From contig NZ_RJWA01000001.1 of the NCBI RefSeq assembly GCF_003762835.1, forward strand, positions 248,001-312,000: a DNA stretch of 64,000 nucleotides, read 5' to 3'. The position numbers were made by a program, and so were the translations under genes. The stretch is from Micromonospora sp. HM5-17 (GTDB taxonomy: Bacteria; Actinomycetota; Actinomycetes; Mycobacteriales; Micromonosporaceae). Below the pieces are notes generated by a model. The model was not told where the DNA came from. It was given only the letters and a program-made list of their open reading frames with translations, and searched no databases. Numbering within the stretch: the first letter of the stretch is position 1; every line of letters starts with the position of its first letter. Positions 51,292 to 59,601 of the stretch are shown in pieces.

Positions 51292-52854
51292 GTGCATGAC
51301 AACGGTAGGTACGACGAGCCAGAGATGACGGACTCCGGAGGCTACCACTCCGGCGGCGCCGATGTTTCACGTGAAACCGACTACGAGGGTTGGTCTGCCA
51401 GCGGTCGCGCCCGGCCACCCGTGCGGATCGACACCCCTCGCCACCCGGCCGAGTACGACCTCACATCGCCCGCACCGAGCCACGGTACGGTCTGGGTCAC
51501 GCGGCCCGGGACACCCGACCGTGACGGCTCGGCTCGGTCGTCGTACCCGCGACCGGATCAGTCCTACCCCGGCTCGGCTCCGGGGGCAGCCGAGCCGCCG
51601 GAACGTGCTCCGGCCGCGGCGGGCCGGCACCACGGTCGGGCGAGCGCTCCGACGATTCCGGGTCAGCCTGGCCCCTCGCCACAGGTCGGCCCAGCACCGC
51701 AGCCCGGTCCAAACTACGGTCCGCCCCGTGCCGGTGCCGGGTACGCCCCACCCGCCCCAGACCTCGGTCCCGCGCAGTCGAACCCGGCCGTGCGTCCCGG
51801 CCCGGAGTTCGGTCATTCCCATTCCGGGCACCGGGACCAGCCGGCGCCGGCTGCCGACATGGACCGTCCCGAGCCGCGGGGCGCTGGCAGCCCCGGACCC
51901 GACACGCCCACCGCGTCCCTCCCCGAGGAAGCCCAGCCCGACGCGTACGTTTCACGTGAAACATCGTCGCGAGATCAGGACGATCCCCCGTTGGCAATGG
52001 AGGCACTGCGCGCCGTGCAAATCCTGAACCCGAGTGGCGAGGTCACGATGCCCCGTCCCGACCGGCCGCGGATCATCTGCGTCGCGAACCAGAAGGGAGG
52101 CGTCGGCAAGACCACCACGACGGTCAACCTGGCCGTGGCGCTGGCCCTGCACGGCAACCGCGTCCTGGTGGTGGATCTCGACCCGCAGGGCAACGCCTCC
52201 ACCGGCCTGAACGTGCCGCACCACGCCGGCGTGCCGGACGTCTACGACTGTCTGATCGACAACGTCCCGCTCGCCGAGGTGGCACAGGGGGTCGAGGGGA
52301 TTCCGGGTCTGTGGTGCGTACCGGCCACGATCGACCTCGCCGGTGCCGAGATCGAGCTCGTCTCGGTGGTGGCGCGGGAATCGCGGCTGGCCCGGGCCAT
52401 CGCGGCACACCCTGCCGTCTTCGACTACGTCTTCATCGACTGTCCGCCGTCGCTCGGCCTGCTCACCGTCAACGCGCTGGTCGCGGCGCAGGAGGTGCTG
52501 ATCCCGATTCAGTGCGAGTACTACGCGCTGGAAGGGCTGAACCAGCTGATCAACAACATCAACCTGGTACGGCAGCACCTCAATCCGACGCTCGAGGTCT
52601 CGACCATCCTGCTGACCATGTACGACCGGCGGACACGGCTGGCCGACGCGGTGGAGCAGGACGTCCGGAACCACTTCGGTGACAAGGTGCTGCAGGCGGT
52701 GATTCCTCGGAATGTCCGGGTGTCGGAGGCGCCAAGCTACGGCCAGTCGGTCATGACCTACGATCCCGGATCGCGGGGCGCCATGAGCTATTTCGAGGCG
52801 GCTCGGGAACTCGCGCTGCGTGGAGTCAAGCAGGCCGTTGGCCGTAATGGGTAG
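51292..52854 (+). CDS. parA: Chromosome partitioning ATPase ParA
   Basis: 520 residues from a GTG. The first 240 residues are low-complexity (Pro/Gly/Arg/Ser) with the motif VSRET twice, encoded by parS sites. The deviant Walker A is ANQKGGVGKTTTTVNLA, and the D-box region (VLVVDLDPQGNAST) follows. It drives segregation of ParB-bound origins along the nucleoid. The N-terminal extension is unusual and much longer than in E. coli-type or Bacillus Soj. The parB gene follows 30 bp later. The operon ends at the hairpin at 53927. Confidence 0.95.
   Translation: MHDNGRYDEPEMTDSGGYHSGGADVSRETDYEGWSASGRARPPVRIDTPRHPAEYDLTSPAPSHGTVWVTRPGTPDRDGSARSSYPRPDQSYPGSAPGAAEPPERAPAAAGRHHGRASAPTIPGQPGPSPQVGPAPQPGPNYGPPRAGAGYAPPAPDLGPAQSNPAVRPGPEFGHSHSGHRDQPAPAADMDRPEPRGAGSPGPDTPTASLPEEAQPDAYVSRETSSRDQDDPPLAMEALRAVQILNPSGEVTMPRPDRPRIICVANQKGGVGKTTTTVNLAVALALHGNRVLVVDLDPQGNASTGLNVPHHAGVPDVYDCLIDNVPLAEVAQGVEGIPGLWCVPATIDLAGAEIELVSVVARESRLARAIAAHPAVFDYVFIDCPPSLGLLTVNALVAAQEVLIPIQCEYYALEGLNQLINNINLVRQHLNPTLEVSTILLTMYDRRTRLADAVEQDVRNHFGDKVLQAVIPRNVRVSEAPSYGQSVMTYDPGSRGAMSYFEAARELALRGVKQAVGRNG
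51363..51378. other. parS site 1 (inside parA)
   Basis: TGTTTCACGTGAAACC; one mismatch at the last base from the consensus. In frame it encodes V-S-R-E-T, near parA residue 25. Confidence 0.92.
51948..51963. other. parS site 2 (inside parA)
   Basis: CGTTTCACGTGAAACA; 14-bp core is perfect. Encodes a second VSRET near residue 220, at the end of the low-complexity region. Confidence 0.92.
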
Positions 52855-52884
52855 CTCGTCGAGTAGATGGCTGGGAGGCGTGGC

Positions 52885-53910
52885 ATGAAGAACCGTCCGC
52901 GAGGCGGACTCGGTCGAGGTCTGGGCGCTCTGATTCCGACCGGGCCCGCGCTGGCCGCCGGAGTGGCGACGGCGGAGCCTCCGGTCGGCCTGGCCGAGGC
53001 GCCGGCGCCGCTGCCCGGTGGCGCCACCCGGCCGGCCTTGCCACCGGCCGCACGGACCGAGCCGGCCGAGCCGGATCTCGCCCCGGTGCCGGGCGCCCGG
53101 TTCGTCGAGATTCCGCTGGAGGCGGTCCAGCCCAACCCCAAGCAGCCCCGCCAGGTCTTCGACGACGAGGCCTTGGAGGAGCTCAAGGTCTCGATCCAGG
53201 AGGTCGGCTTCCTACAGCCGATCGTGGTGCGCCAGCTCGCCGAGGACCGGTTCGAACTTGTCATGGGTGAGCGGCGCTGGCGGGCGGCCAAGGCCATCGG
53301 GCTGACGTCGATCCCGGCCATCGTCCGGGACACCAGAGACGATGCGATGCTCCGGGACGCCCTGCTCGAGAACATCCACCGGGCGAACCTCAACCCGCTG
53401 GAAGAGGCAGCGGCGTACCAGCAGCTGCTGGAGGAGTTCGGCGCCACGCACGAGGAGTTGGCACGCCGGATCGGTCGTAGCCGTTCGCAGATCTCGAACA
53501 CCATCCGGCTGCTGAACCTGCCGCCCAAGGTCCAGGACCGGGTGGCGGCGGGGGTGCTCTCGGCCGGACACGCCCGGGCGCTGCTCGCGCTCCCGGACTC
53601 GGAGTCGCAGGAGGAACTGGCCCGGCGCATCGTGGCGGAAGGGCTCTCGGTACGGGCCACGGAGGAGCTGGTCAAGCTCGCCGAGAGCGCGCCCAAGAAG
53701 GCGGGCCCGGCGAAGCGGCGACCCAGGGTGCACGCTCCGGCGCTCGACGATCTTGCCGAGCGGCTCTCTGACCGCTTCGACACCCGGGTCAAGGTCGACA
53801 TCGGGCGAAACAAGGGCAAGATCACGATCGAGTTCGCCACCGTGGATGACCTGGAGCGGATTGTCGGCATCATTGGCATGTCCGGCCCGGACCTCGACGC
53901 CGAGAACTGA
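52885..53910 (+). CDS. parB: ParB-family partition protein
   Basis: 341 residues from the ATG at 52885, with GGGAGGCG 8 nt before. The N-terminal interaction peptide is [16 protein letters not shown]. The ParB N-domain has [19 protein letters not shown], then [20 protein letters not shown] and the CTPase-associated [20 protein letters not shown]. The central HTH is [20 protein letters not shown]-like ([10 protein letters not shown]). It binds the parS sites here and spreads as a CTP-gated clamp. A C-terminal dimer domain ([17 protein letters not shown]) ends it. ParA lies immediately upstream. Confidence 0.97.
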   Translation: MKNRPRGGLGRGLGALIPTGPALAAGVATAEPPVGLAEAPAPLPGGATRPALPPAARTEPAEPDLAPVPGARFVEIPLEAVQPNPKQPRQVFDDEALEELKVSIQEVGFLQPIVVRQLAEDRFELVMGERRWRAAKAIGLTSIPAIVRDTRDDAMLRDALLENIHRANLNPLEEAAAYQQLLEEFGATHEELARRIGRSRSQISNTIRLLNLPPKVQDRVAAGVLSAGHARALLALPDSESQEELARRIVAEGLSVRATEELVKLAESAPKKAGPAKRRPRVHAPALDDLAERLSDRFDTRVKVDIGRNKGKITIEFATVDDLERIVGIIGMSGPDLDAEN

Positions 53911-53926
53911 GTCTCCGCACTCGCGC

Positions 53927-53969
53927 CGGTGGCCGCGTGCTCCCGCTGGTCGGTAGCACGCGGCCACCG
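53927..53969 (+). terminator. parAB operon terminator
   Basis: Perfect 15-bp arms CGGTGGCCGCGTGCT / AGCACGCGGCCACCG with a 13-nt loop, 16 bp after the parB stop. Confidence 0.85.
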
Positions 53970-54473
53970 ACGTGTGTGGGCACCTGGGGCGCTTCTTCGG
54001 CACCGCCCGCACCGCCGCCAGGGCCGCCGGGCCGGCTGTTCCGCTGACGACGGCTCCGACGCGTGGGTTGACCTGTGCCCCATGCGCCGGGCCAGGTCGC
54101 GGTCGGCGAGGTGACGCAGCAGCGTGGGCAGAGCCGCGGGTCGCGGAGGCGAGCTGTGGCAGGGCGTAGCGCCCGACGATCCGGCCCGGGGTGGTCGTCG
54201 CAGCTGTCCGCCGGCCGGGCGGCACACCACCACCTCCGGACCCTTAACCATCGGTGGCCTCGGCGGTGGGTGGGCCGGGGCGATCAGCTCCCGGGACCTG
54301 CGGGCGGGCCCGGCGGTCCGCTGGCGGGCTGGGTGGCGGAGACCGCGGAATCGTTCGCGGCGGACAGACCCGGCTGGTAGCCCCAGACCGTGCCCCCGGT
54401 CTGGCGTCGCCGAGTTGCCCCCGACGACCGTGCCATGGGCCGCCGCCGCGGACGTCCCGGTACGACGGCGGCA

Positions 54474-54489
54474 TGTTTCACGTGAAACC
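54474..54489. other. parS site 3
   Basis: TGTTTCACGTGAAACC, non-coding; one base off the consensus at the last position. Confidence 0.92.
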
Positions 54490-54708
54490 AGGCGGAGCGG
54501 ATGCCGGACGTGGTCAGGGCGTTGCTGGCGACCGACGCGGTCCGGCCGGCACAGGGTCGCCCGGTACACCGGCTGGGCCGACGCCGGCGCCCGCCCGACG
54601 GCGGGCCGGTACCGCCACCTCGGCACCGGCACCCAACCCGGCCCGGAAAGGTCCCTCACCGGTAGCGGTCGACCCTGACCATCGTCGGACTGGGTGGTCC
54701 GGCTCGGA

Positions 54709-54787
54709 TAATCCACAGATGTTGTCCACAGGCATCCTCGGTTTCACGTGAAACAGCGCGTCGACGCGGGGAATGACCTGTGGATGA
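54709..54787. promoter_or_regulatory. Composite DnaA-box/parS element (contains parS site 4)
   Basis: parS core GTTTCACGTGAAAC is at 54741-54754. A perfect DnaA box TTGTCCACA lies at 54722-54730, a one-mismatch box TAATCCACA at 54709-54717, and TGTGGATGA (reverse) at 54779-54787. The perfect box ends 10 bp before the parS core. The arrangement may let DnaA and ParB compete or cooperate. Confidence 0.75.
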
Positions 54788-55011
54788 CGGGGCGGTCGGG
54801 GTACCACGACATCACACCGAACCTGGGCGCCCTGTGATGGGCCGGTGACCGGGTGGGGAGCCGCCGGGTGGTCGACGGTGGGTACCGGTGCCGCCCTCGG
54901 CCGGTCGTCGCGAGGGTGCTCTGGGGCCTACCGAAGACGCCCGGGAGTACCGGAAAGCGACAGTCGGGTCAGGTAGGGACAGCAGTCCGAAACTCGGTTA
55001 GGGTCAGCGTC

Positions 55012-55770
55012 GTGCCTCACACCCCTCCCCCTCTACCCGACTTCACGAGGTGGCCTTCGTTCCCGTTCGAAGGCGAGTTCCGGGTCAAGAAACTCGACGA
55101 TCCGGTGGCGGTCGAGCCGCCCCGCAAGGGCGAAGGCTCCAGTGAATGCCACTCCTGTAGCGCGCCCGACGAGGCGTACATCTGGGTCAGCGAGCGTTGG
55201 CGGGTGCGCGCCATGGACCGGCCCACCGGCCTGCCGATGGTGCTGATCCTCGAATCGCGGTCCCATCTCGACCTGGGGGACCTGCCCAACCTGCTCGCCG
55301 CCGAGCTGGGCGTCATGACGGTACGGCTCGAACGCGCCATCCGGTCGCTGGACGGCGTCGCCCGGGTGCACGTCAACCGCTGGGGCGACAGCGCCGAACA
55401 CCTGCACCTGTGGTTTCTGGCCCGCCCGTACGGGCGACTGCAACTGCGGGGCACGTTCCTGCCCCTGTGGGACGACATCCTGCCGCCGATCCCCGAGGCG
55501 CAGTGGCGGGAAAACCTTGCCCTGGTCGCCGCGTGGCTCGCCGAGTTCGGCGGTCGCCCGCTGGCGGAACCGCCGCGGATTCAGTGGCAGGCGCCGTCCA
55601 GCCTGACGCAGCTGGCCTCCGAATCCCGGGTGGCCGTCGACGGTCCGGAGTCGGCCGAGCCGTCGGCCGATGCGGCCGGCCCGGCGGCCGGGACAGCCGT
55701 GGACGGGGCGATTGCGGAGCCGGCGGCGCGGGTGGACGAGCCGGACGACCCGGCGGGCCGGATCGGCTGA
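55012..55770 (+). CDS. HIT-like domain protein, conserved near parAB
   Basis: 252 residues from the GTG at 55012. A TAGGGT box lies 8 nt upstream with no Shine-Dalgarno, suggesting a leaderless mRNA; a longer frame upstream is not supported. Middle motif SAEHLHLWFLARPYGRL resembles the histidine-triad (HxHxH-like) strand of HIT proteins, with HVNRWGDSAEHLHLWF showing a H-x-H pair. It may bind or hydrolyse a nucleotide conjugate. An N-terminal CxxC (ECHSCSAPDEA) could bind zinc. The C-terminus is a low-complexity Ala/Gly/Asp tail. Function unknown, and the family call is tentative. Confidence 0.7.
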   Translation: MPHTPPPLPDFTRWPSFPFEGEFRVKKLDDPVAVEPPRKGEGSSECHSCSAPDEAYIWVSERWRVRAMDRPTGLPMVLILESRSHLDLGDLPNLLAAELGVMTVRLERAIRSLDGVARVHVNRWGDSAEHLHLWFLARPYGRLQLRGTFLPLWDDILPPIPEAQWRENLALVAAWLAEFGGRPLAEPPRIQWQAPSSLTQLASESRVAVDGPESAEPSADAAGPAAGTAVDGAIAEPAARVDEPDDPAGRIG

Positions 55771-55776
55771 CCGGCG

Positions 55777-55808
55777 TGCCGGTGGTCGCCGGCCGGCGAC
55801 CACCGGCA
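55777..55808. terminator. Bidirectional hairpin terminator
   Basis: A 32-bp perfect palindrome (TGCCGGTGGTCGCCGG and its complement, no spacer) between the convergent HIT-like and ligase genes. Confidence 0.75.
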
Positions 55809-56006
55809 GCGGGCCTGCATCGGGAGAGGAATTTGACCGTCGGCCGAGACCACGCGCAGGGTGGGCCGCGCCGGCTCCCGCCCCGCCGGCCGCGGGTATC
55901 CCGCTCGGACGCCGCAGCCGGCGGGGCGGCGTGTGTGTAGGCCGGCGGCGAAACAGTTGGCCGGGGTGGCGGCCGGCGCGGAAACGCCCAGCCGGACGCG
56001 CGACTG

Positions 56007-57044
56007 TCAGGTCCGGCTTCGGCGGAGGGCGGCGCGACTCGCCAGCGTGCGCAGCAGCTCGCCGAAGTCGAGGCCGGCCGCGCCGACCGCCAGTGGCAGC
56101 AACGAGGTCTCGGTCATTCCCGGCGAGACGTTGACCTCCAGGACGTGCGGCTGGCCGTCCTCGTCGACGATCAAATCCACCCGGGAGAGGTCCCGCAGCC
56201 CGAGCGCGGTGTGTGCCGCCAGAGCGGTCTCGGCCACCCGGGCGGCGGCCCGGGCCGAGAGTCGGGCCGGCGCGTGCCAGGTCGTCAGGCCGGCGGTGTA
56301 CCGCGCGGCGTAGTCGTAGACGCCGTTACGGGGAACGATCTCGACCGCGGGGAGCGCCCGTGGGCCCTCGCCCAGGTCGACGACCGACACCGCGACGTCC
56401 ATGCCGGGCACGTAGCGTTCGACCAGGGCGGTCGAGTCGTACCCGAAGCAGCCGACCATCGCCGCCGGCAGCGCGGACAGCTCGCGGACCACGGCGGCGC
56501 CGAGGCCCGAGCCGCCCTGCGCCGGCTTGACCATGAGCGGCAGGCCGAGCCGGTCGACGATCCGGTCCAGCACGGCCGTCGCACCGAGTTCGGAGAAGCG
56601 GTCGTGCGGCAGGGCCACCCAGTCGGGGGTCGGGATGCCCGCCTCGCGGAGTACCGCCTTCGCGGACGGCTTGTCCCAGGCCAGCCGGGACGCCCGGGCG
56701 TCGCACCCGACGTACGGGATGTCGCAGAGGTCGAGGACGCCGCGCAGCGAGCCGTCCTCCCCGGTCGCCCCGTGCAGGGCGATCACCACCGCGTCCGGCG
56801 GATCCTCGGTCAGGATGGGGAGCAACGTGGCGTCGGCGTCCCGGAGTTCCGCCTCCACCCCGACCGACCGCAGCGCGTCGAGCACGCGGCGGCCGGACTT
56901 CAGCGAGACCTCCCGCTCGTAGGAGAGGCCGCCGGCCAGCACGAGGACGCGCAGGTCCGCGGTGGCCTCGCGAGGCGGCGGGGCCGGCCAGTCGGCGGCA
57001 CGGGGCGGTTCGGCTGGGGAGTCTGTACCCATGCCGGAGATCAT
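56007..57044 (-). CDS. D-alanine-D-alanine ligase family protein
   Basis: 345 residues, ATP-grasp. The N-domain is LVLAGGLSYEREVSLKSGRR, the Gly-rich loop HGATGEDGSLRGVLDLCD, the central ATP region LPLMVKPAQGGSGLGAAVVR, and the metal-binding end VNVSPGMTETSLLPL. It joins two D-alanines for peptidoglycan precursors, or a related substrate. The family's terminal asparagine motif normally reads N-x-x-PG-F-T; here it is NVSPGMT. The start ATG overlaps the aminotransferase stop (ATGA), so both are co-translated. It may be a paralogue of a main ddl elsewhere. Confidence 0.88.
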   Translation of the reverse strand: MISGMGTDSPAEPPRAADWPAPPPREATADLRVLVLAGGLSYEREVSLKSGRRVLDALRSVGVEAELRDADATLLPILTEDPPDAVVIALHGATGEDGSLRGVLDLCDIPYVGCDARASRLAWDKPSAKAVLREAGIPTPDWVALPHDRFSELGATAVLDRIVDRLGLPLMVKPAQGGSGLGAAVVRELSALPAAMVGCFGYDSTALVERYVPGMDVAVSVVDLGEGPRALPAVEIVPRNGVYDYAARYTAGLTTWHAPARLSARAAARVAETALAAHTALGLRDLSRVDLIVDEDGQPHVLEVNVSPGMTETSLLPLAVGAAGLDFGELLRTLASRAALRRSRT

Positions 57045-58357
57045 GCCAAGTCGGGACCTGGCACGTCGGCGCCGGCCTGGCCCCGGCGGCGGACCGGCCC
57101 TCGGCCAACGGCGCCGAAGACCTGCCGCATCGCGGCCTCCTGCTCCATCACCATGGCGAGCCGGCGTACCCCCTCACGGATCCGCTCCGGCGCGGGGAAC
57201 GAGAAGTTGAGTCGCATGTGGCCGGCCCCGGTGCCGTCGGCGTAGAAGCCGGTGCCGGGGACGTAGGCGACCCGGGCGGCGATGGCGCGCGGCACCATCG
57301 CCTTGGCGTCGAGGCCGTCCGGAAGCGTCGCCCAGACGAAGAGCCCGCCACCCGGCCGGGTCCAGCTCGTACCGGCCGGCATGTAGTCGGCCAGCGCGTC
57401 GAGCAGCGCGTCCCGGCGCTCCCGGTAGATCTCGCGGTAGACCTTGAGCTGCTGCCGCCAGGGCATCGTGGTGAGGTACGTGGTGACGGCGGCCTGGGCG
57501 AAGGCGCTGGGGCAGAGGATCTGCGCCTCGGAGGCGATCACCAGCTTGTCCCGCACCGCGTGCGGCGCCAGGATCCAGCCGACCCGCAGCCCCGGCGCGA
57601 AGGTCTTGGAGAACGTGCTGAGGTAGAAGACGCCGTCGCGACGGCGGGCCCGCAGCGGCGCCGGCGCCTCACGGTCGAACCAGAGCTGGCCGTACGGGTC
57701 GTCCTCGACGACGAGCAGGCCGGCGCGCTCGCAGATGTCGAGGACGCGCTCCCGCCGCTCCTCGGAGAGGGTCACCCCGGCCGGGTTCTGGAACGTCGGG
57801 ATGGTGTAGAGGAACTTCGCCCGCCGACCGGAGTGGGCGACGTCGGCGATCGCCGCCTCCAGCGCCTCGGGGATCAGCCCGTCGGCGTCCATCGGCACGT
57901 GTACCACCTGGGCCTGGGCGCTCTGGAAGACGCCGAGCGCGCCGACGTACGTCGGACCCTCGGCGAGGACGACATCGCCGGGATCGAGGAAGAGCCGGGC
58001 GACGAGGTCGAGCGCCTGCTGGCCGCCGACGGTCACCACCACGTCCTCCGGGGAGGCGCCGCAGCCGACGTCGATCCCGGAGAGGGACATCACCTCGCAG
58101 ATCCGTTCCCGCAGTTCGAGGGTGCCCTGGCCGATGCCGTACTGCAGGGTCGAGGCACCCTGCCGGGCGCCCAGCTCGTTGAGCATCTCGCCGACCGCGT
58201 CGAGGGGCAGCGCGGCGATGTAGGGGGCACCACCGGCGAGCGAGACGACTTCGGGCCGACTGGCCACGGCGAAGAGTGCCCGGATCTCCGAGGCCGTCAT
58301 GCCGCGTACCCGTCGGGCGTAGCGGTCCGTGTAGTCGTCGAGCGTCGTGCCGGTCAT
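57041..58357 (-). CDS. PLP-dependent aminotransferase (class I/II, 2-aminoadipate type)
   Basis: 438 residues from an ATG at 58357. The fold-type I landmarks are SLAGGAPYIAALP (N-terminal), TVGGQQALDLVARLFLDPGD, YTIPTFQNPAGVTLSEERRE and the Schiff-base Lys in YLSTFSKTFAPGLRVGW. It resembles the AAT_like group without the GntR HTH. Substrate not certain. It leads a two-gene unit with the ligase-type gene; the pair may make a D-amino-acid-containing or modified peptidoglycan precursor (inference). Confidence 0.9.
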   Translation of the reverse strand: MTGTTLDDYTDRYARRVRGMTASEIRALFAVASRPEVVSLAGGAPYIAALPLDAVGEMLNELGARQGASTLQYGIGQGTLELRERICEVMSLSGIDVGCGASPEDVVVTVGGQQALDLVARLFLDPGDVVLAEGPTYVGALGVFQSAQAQVVHVPMDADGLIPEALEAAIADVAHSGRRAKFLYTIPTFQNPAGVTLSEERRERVLDICERAGLLVVEDDPYGQLWFDREAPAPLRARRRDGVFYLSTFSKTFAPGLRVGWILAPHAVRDKLVIASEAQILCPSAFAQAAVTTYLTTMPWRQQLKVYREIYRERRDALLDALADYMPAGTSWTRPGGGLFVWATLPDGLDAKAMVPRAIAARVAYVPGTGFYADGTGAGHMRLNFSFPAPERIREGVRRLAMVMEQEAAMRQVFGAVGRGPVRRRGQAGADVPGPDLA

Positions 58358-58820
58358 GCCCTCTCCTCGCTCGCTCGCTGTTGCCATGGTCAAGAATGTC
58401 GGCCCGCCGTCGTCCCGCCCACCTCGGTGACGTCGGCACCGCGATCGCCGGGGATCTCCGGCCCGCCGGACGTCCGGGCTCACCGCCACCGCGATGAACG
58501 TTTCCTCGCCGTCCGGGGGTTGGCAGCTCCGCCGGTCGGCACTTGTCGGTCGATCGTAATCCCGCTCACGCAGTCCGGTCCTCACCTCGGCGGATGGTCC
58601 ACATACCGGACCGGTCGAGGCGCGGGTAGCGGTGTCCGAGCGGGTCGGAAGCCGACCGGTCAGGGAGGACGGAGCCTTCCGGCCGGTCGCCGCCCCGTCC
58701 GGGCCGTCCTCTCCCCCGGGAGAAGGCTCCGGGCGTACGATCGCTCGTTGGGGATAGTGACCCGGGGATGGCGATATTTGCGGTCTTTGGACCTCCGAGA
58801 GGATTGTGGGGGATACGCCG
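58358..58820. other. Divergent intergenic region
   Basis: 463 bp between the aminotransferase and GNAT genes. An inverted pair GGAGCCTTC ... GAAGGCTCC occurs near 58670-58730 with a long loop. A short GAGAGGATT ribosome-binding-like sequence precedes an alternative GTG at 58806. No gene is supported. Confidence 0.4.
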
Positions 58821-59504
58821 ATGTCGCGACGGCTGGTCAATCTGACCCTCGACACTCTCGAAGACCTGCCCCGGCCCTGTCGCCAGTGCGTGTACTGGGA
58901 GTTGGATCCGGTGGCGGCCGAGCGCGCCTGCGCGGCGGGCGATCCGGGCCTGGAGAAGGAGGCATGGGTCTCCCAGACGCTGCTCGAGTGGGGTTCCTGC
59001 GGCAAGCTGGTCTACGTCGACGGTATGCCCGCGGGGTTCGTGATGTATGCGCCGCCGGCCTACGTTCCTCGGTCGATGGCGTTCCCGACCTCGCCGGTCT
59101 CCGCGGACGCCGCGCTCCTGATGACCGCGCACGTCGTCACCGCCTTCGCCGGGGGCGGGCTGGGTCGGATGCTCGTCCAGGGAGTCGCCCGGGATCTCAC
59201 GAAGCGCGGGATCAAGGCGATCGAGGCGTTCGGCGACGCGAAGTTCGGTGACGCCGGCGAGGGCAGTGGCCGCTGCGTCGCCCCGGCCGACTATTTCCTC
59301 TCGGTCGGCTTCAAGACGGTACGTCCCCATCCGCGCTATCCCCGGCTTCGGCTGGAGTTGCGGACCGCGTTGTCCTGGAAGTCCGACGTCGAGTACGCCC
59401 TGGAGAAGCTCCTCGGCTCGATGAGCCCGGAGGGACTGCTCCGCCCGGTCCGCCCCGCCACCCGGTCGGCGACGGCGCCCGTCGGCCCCTCCGCCGTCGG
59501 CTGA
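58821..59504 (+). CDS. GNAT-family N-acetyltransferase
   Basis: 227 residues from ATG 58821 (MSRRLVNLTLDTLEDLPRPC). A GTG at 58806, five codons earlier, has a good ribosome binding site and is the alternative. The N-terminal Cys pair is CRQCVYW. The acetyl-CoA loop is near FAGGGLGRMLVQGVARDLTK and the preceding strand is AHVVTAF. Acceptor unknown. It neighbours the CwlM gene in convergent orientation, a placement common in this actinobacterial region. Confidence 0.85.
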   Translation: MSRRLVNLTLDTLEDLPRPCRQCVYWELDPVAAERACAAGDPGLEKEAWVSQTLLEWGSCGKLVYVDGMPAGFVMYAPPAYVPRSMAFPTSPVSADAALLMTAHVVTAFAGGGLGRMLVQGVARDLTKRGIKAIEAFGDAKFGDAGEGSGRCVAPADYFLSVGFKTVRPHPRYPRLRLELRTALSWKSDVEYALEKLLGSMSPEGLLRPVRPATRSATAPVGPSAVG

Positions 59505-59601
59505 TCCCGGCCTGGTCCGACGGCTGCCGGCTGTCCGGGTGCCGGTTTCGGCGACCCTGGTGCCGTTGCCGGTTCCGCGGTCGTCCGGCGTCGGGGCGCG
59601 T

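Larger units (their letters stand above)
53911..55011. other. Centromere-like intergenic region after parB
   Basis: 1101 bp without a supported gene. It contains the parAB terminator, parS sites at 54474-54489 and 54740-54755, and DnaA boxes at 54709, 54722 and 54779. Frames here are compositional. Confidence 0.75.

Noticed and set aside
54254-54751. 165-codon open frame in the parB downstream region
   Set aside because: The product is Gly/Pro/Arg-rich with no motif, it covers parS and DnaA boxes, and similar frames exist on the other strand. It is compositional.
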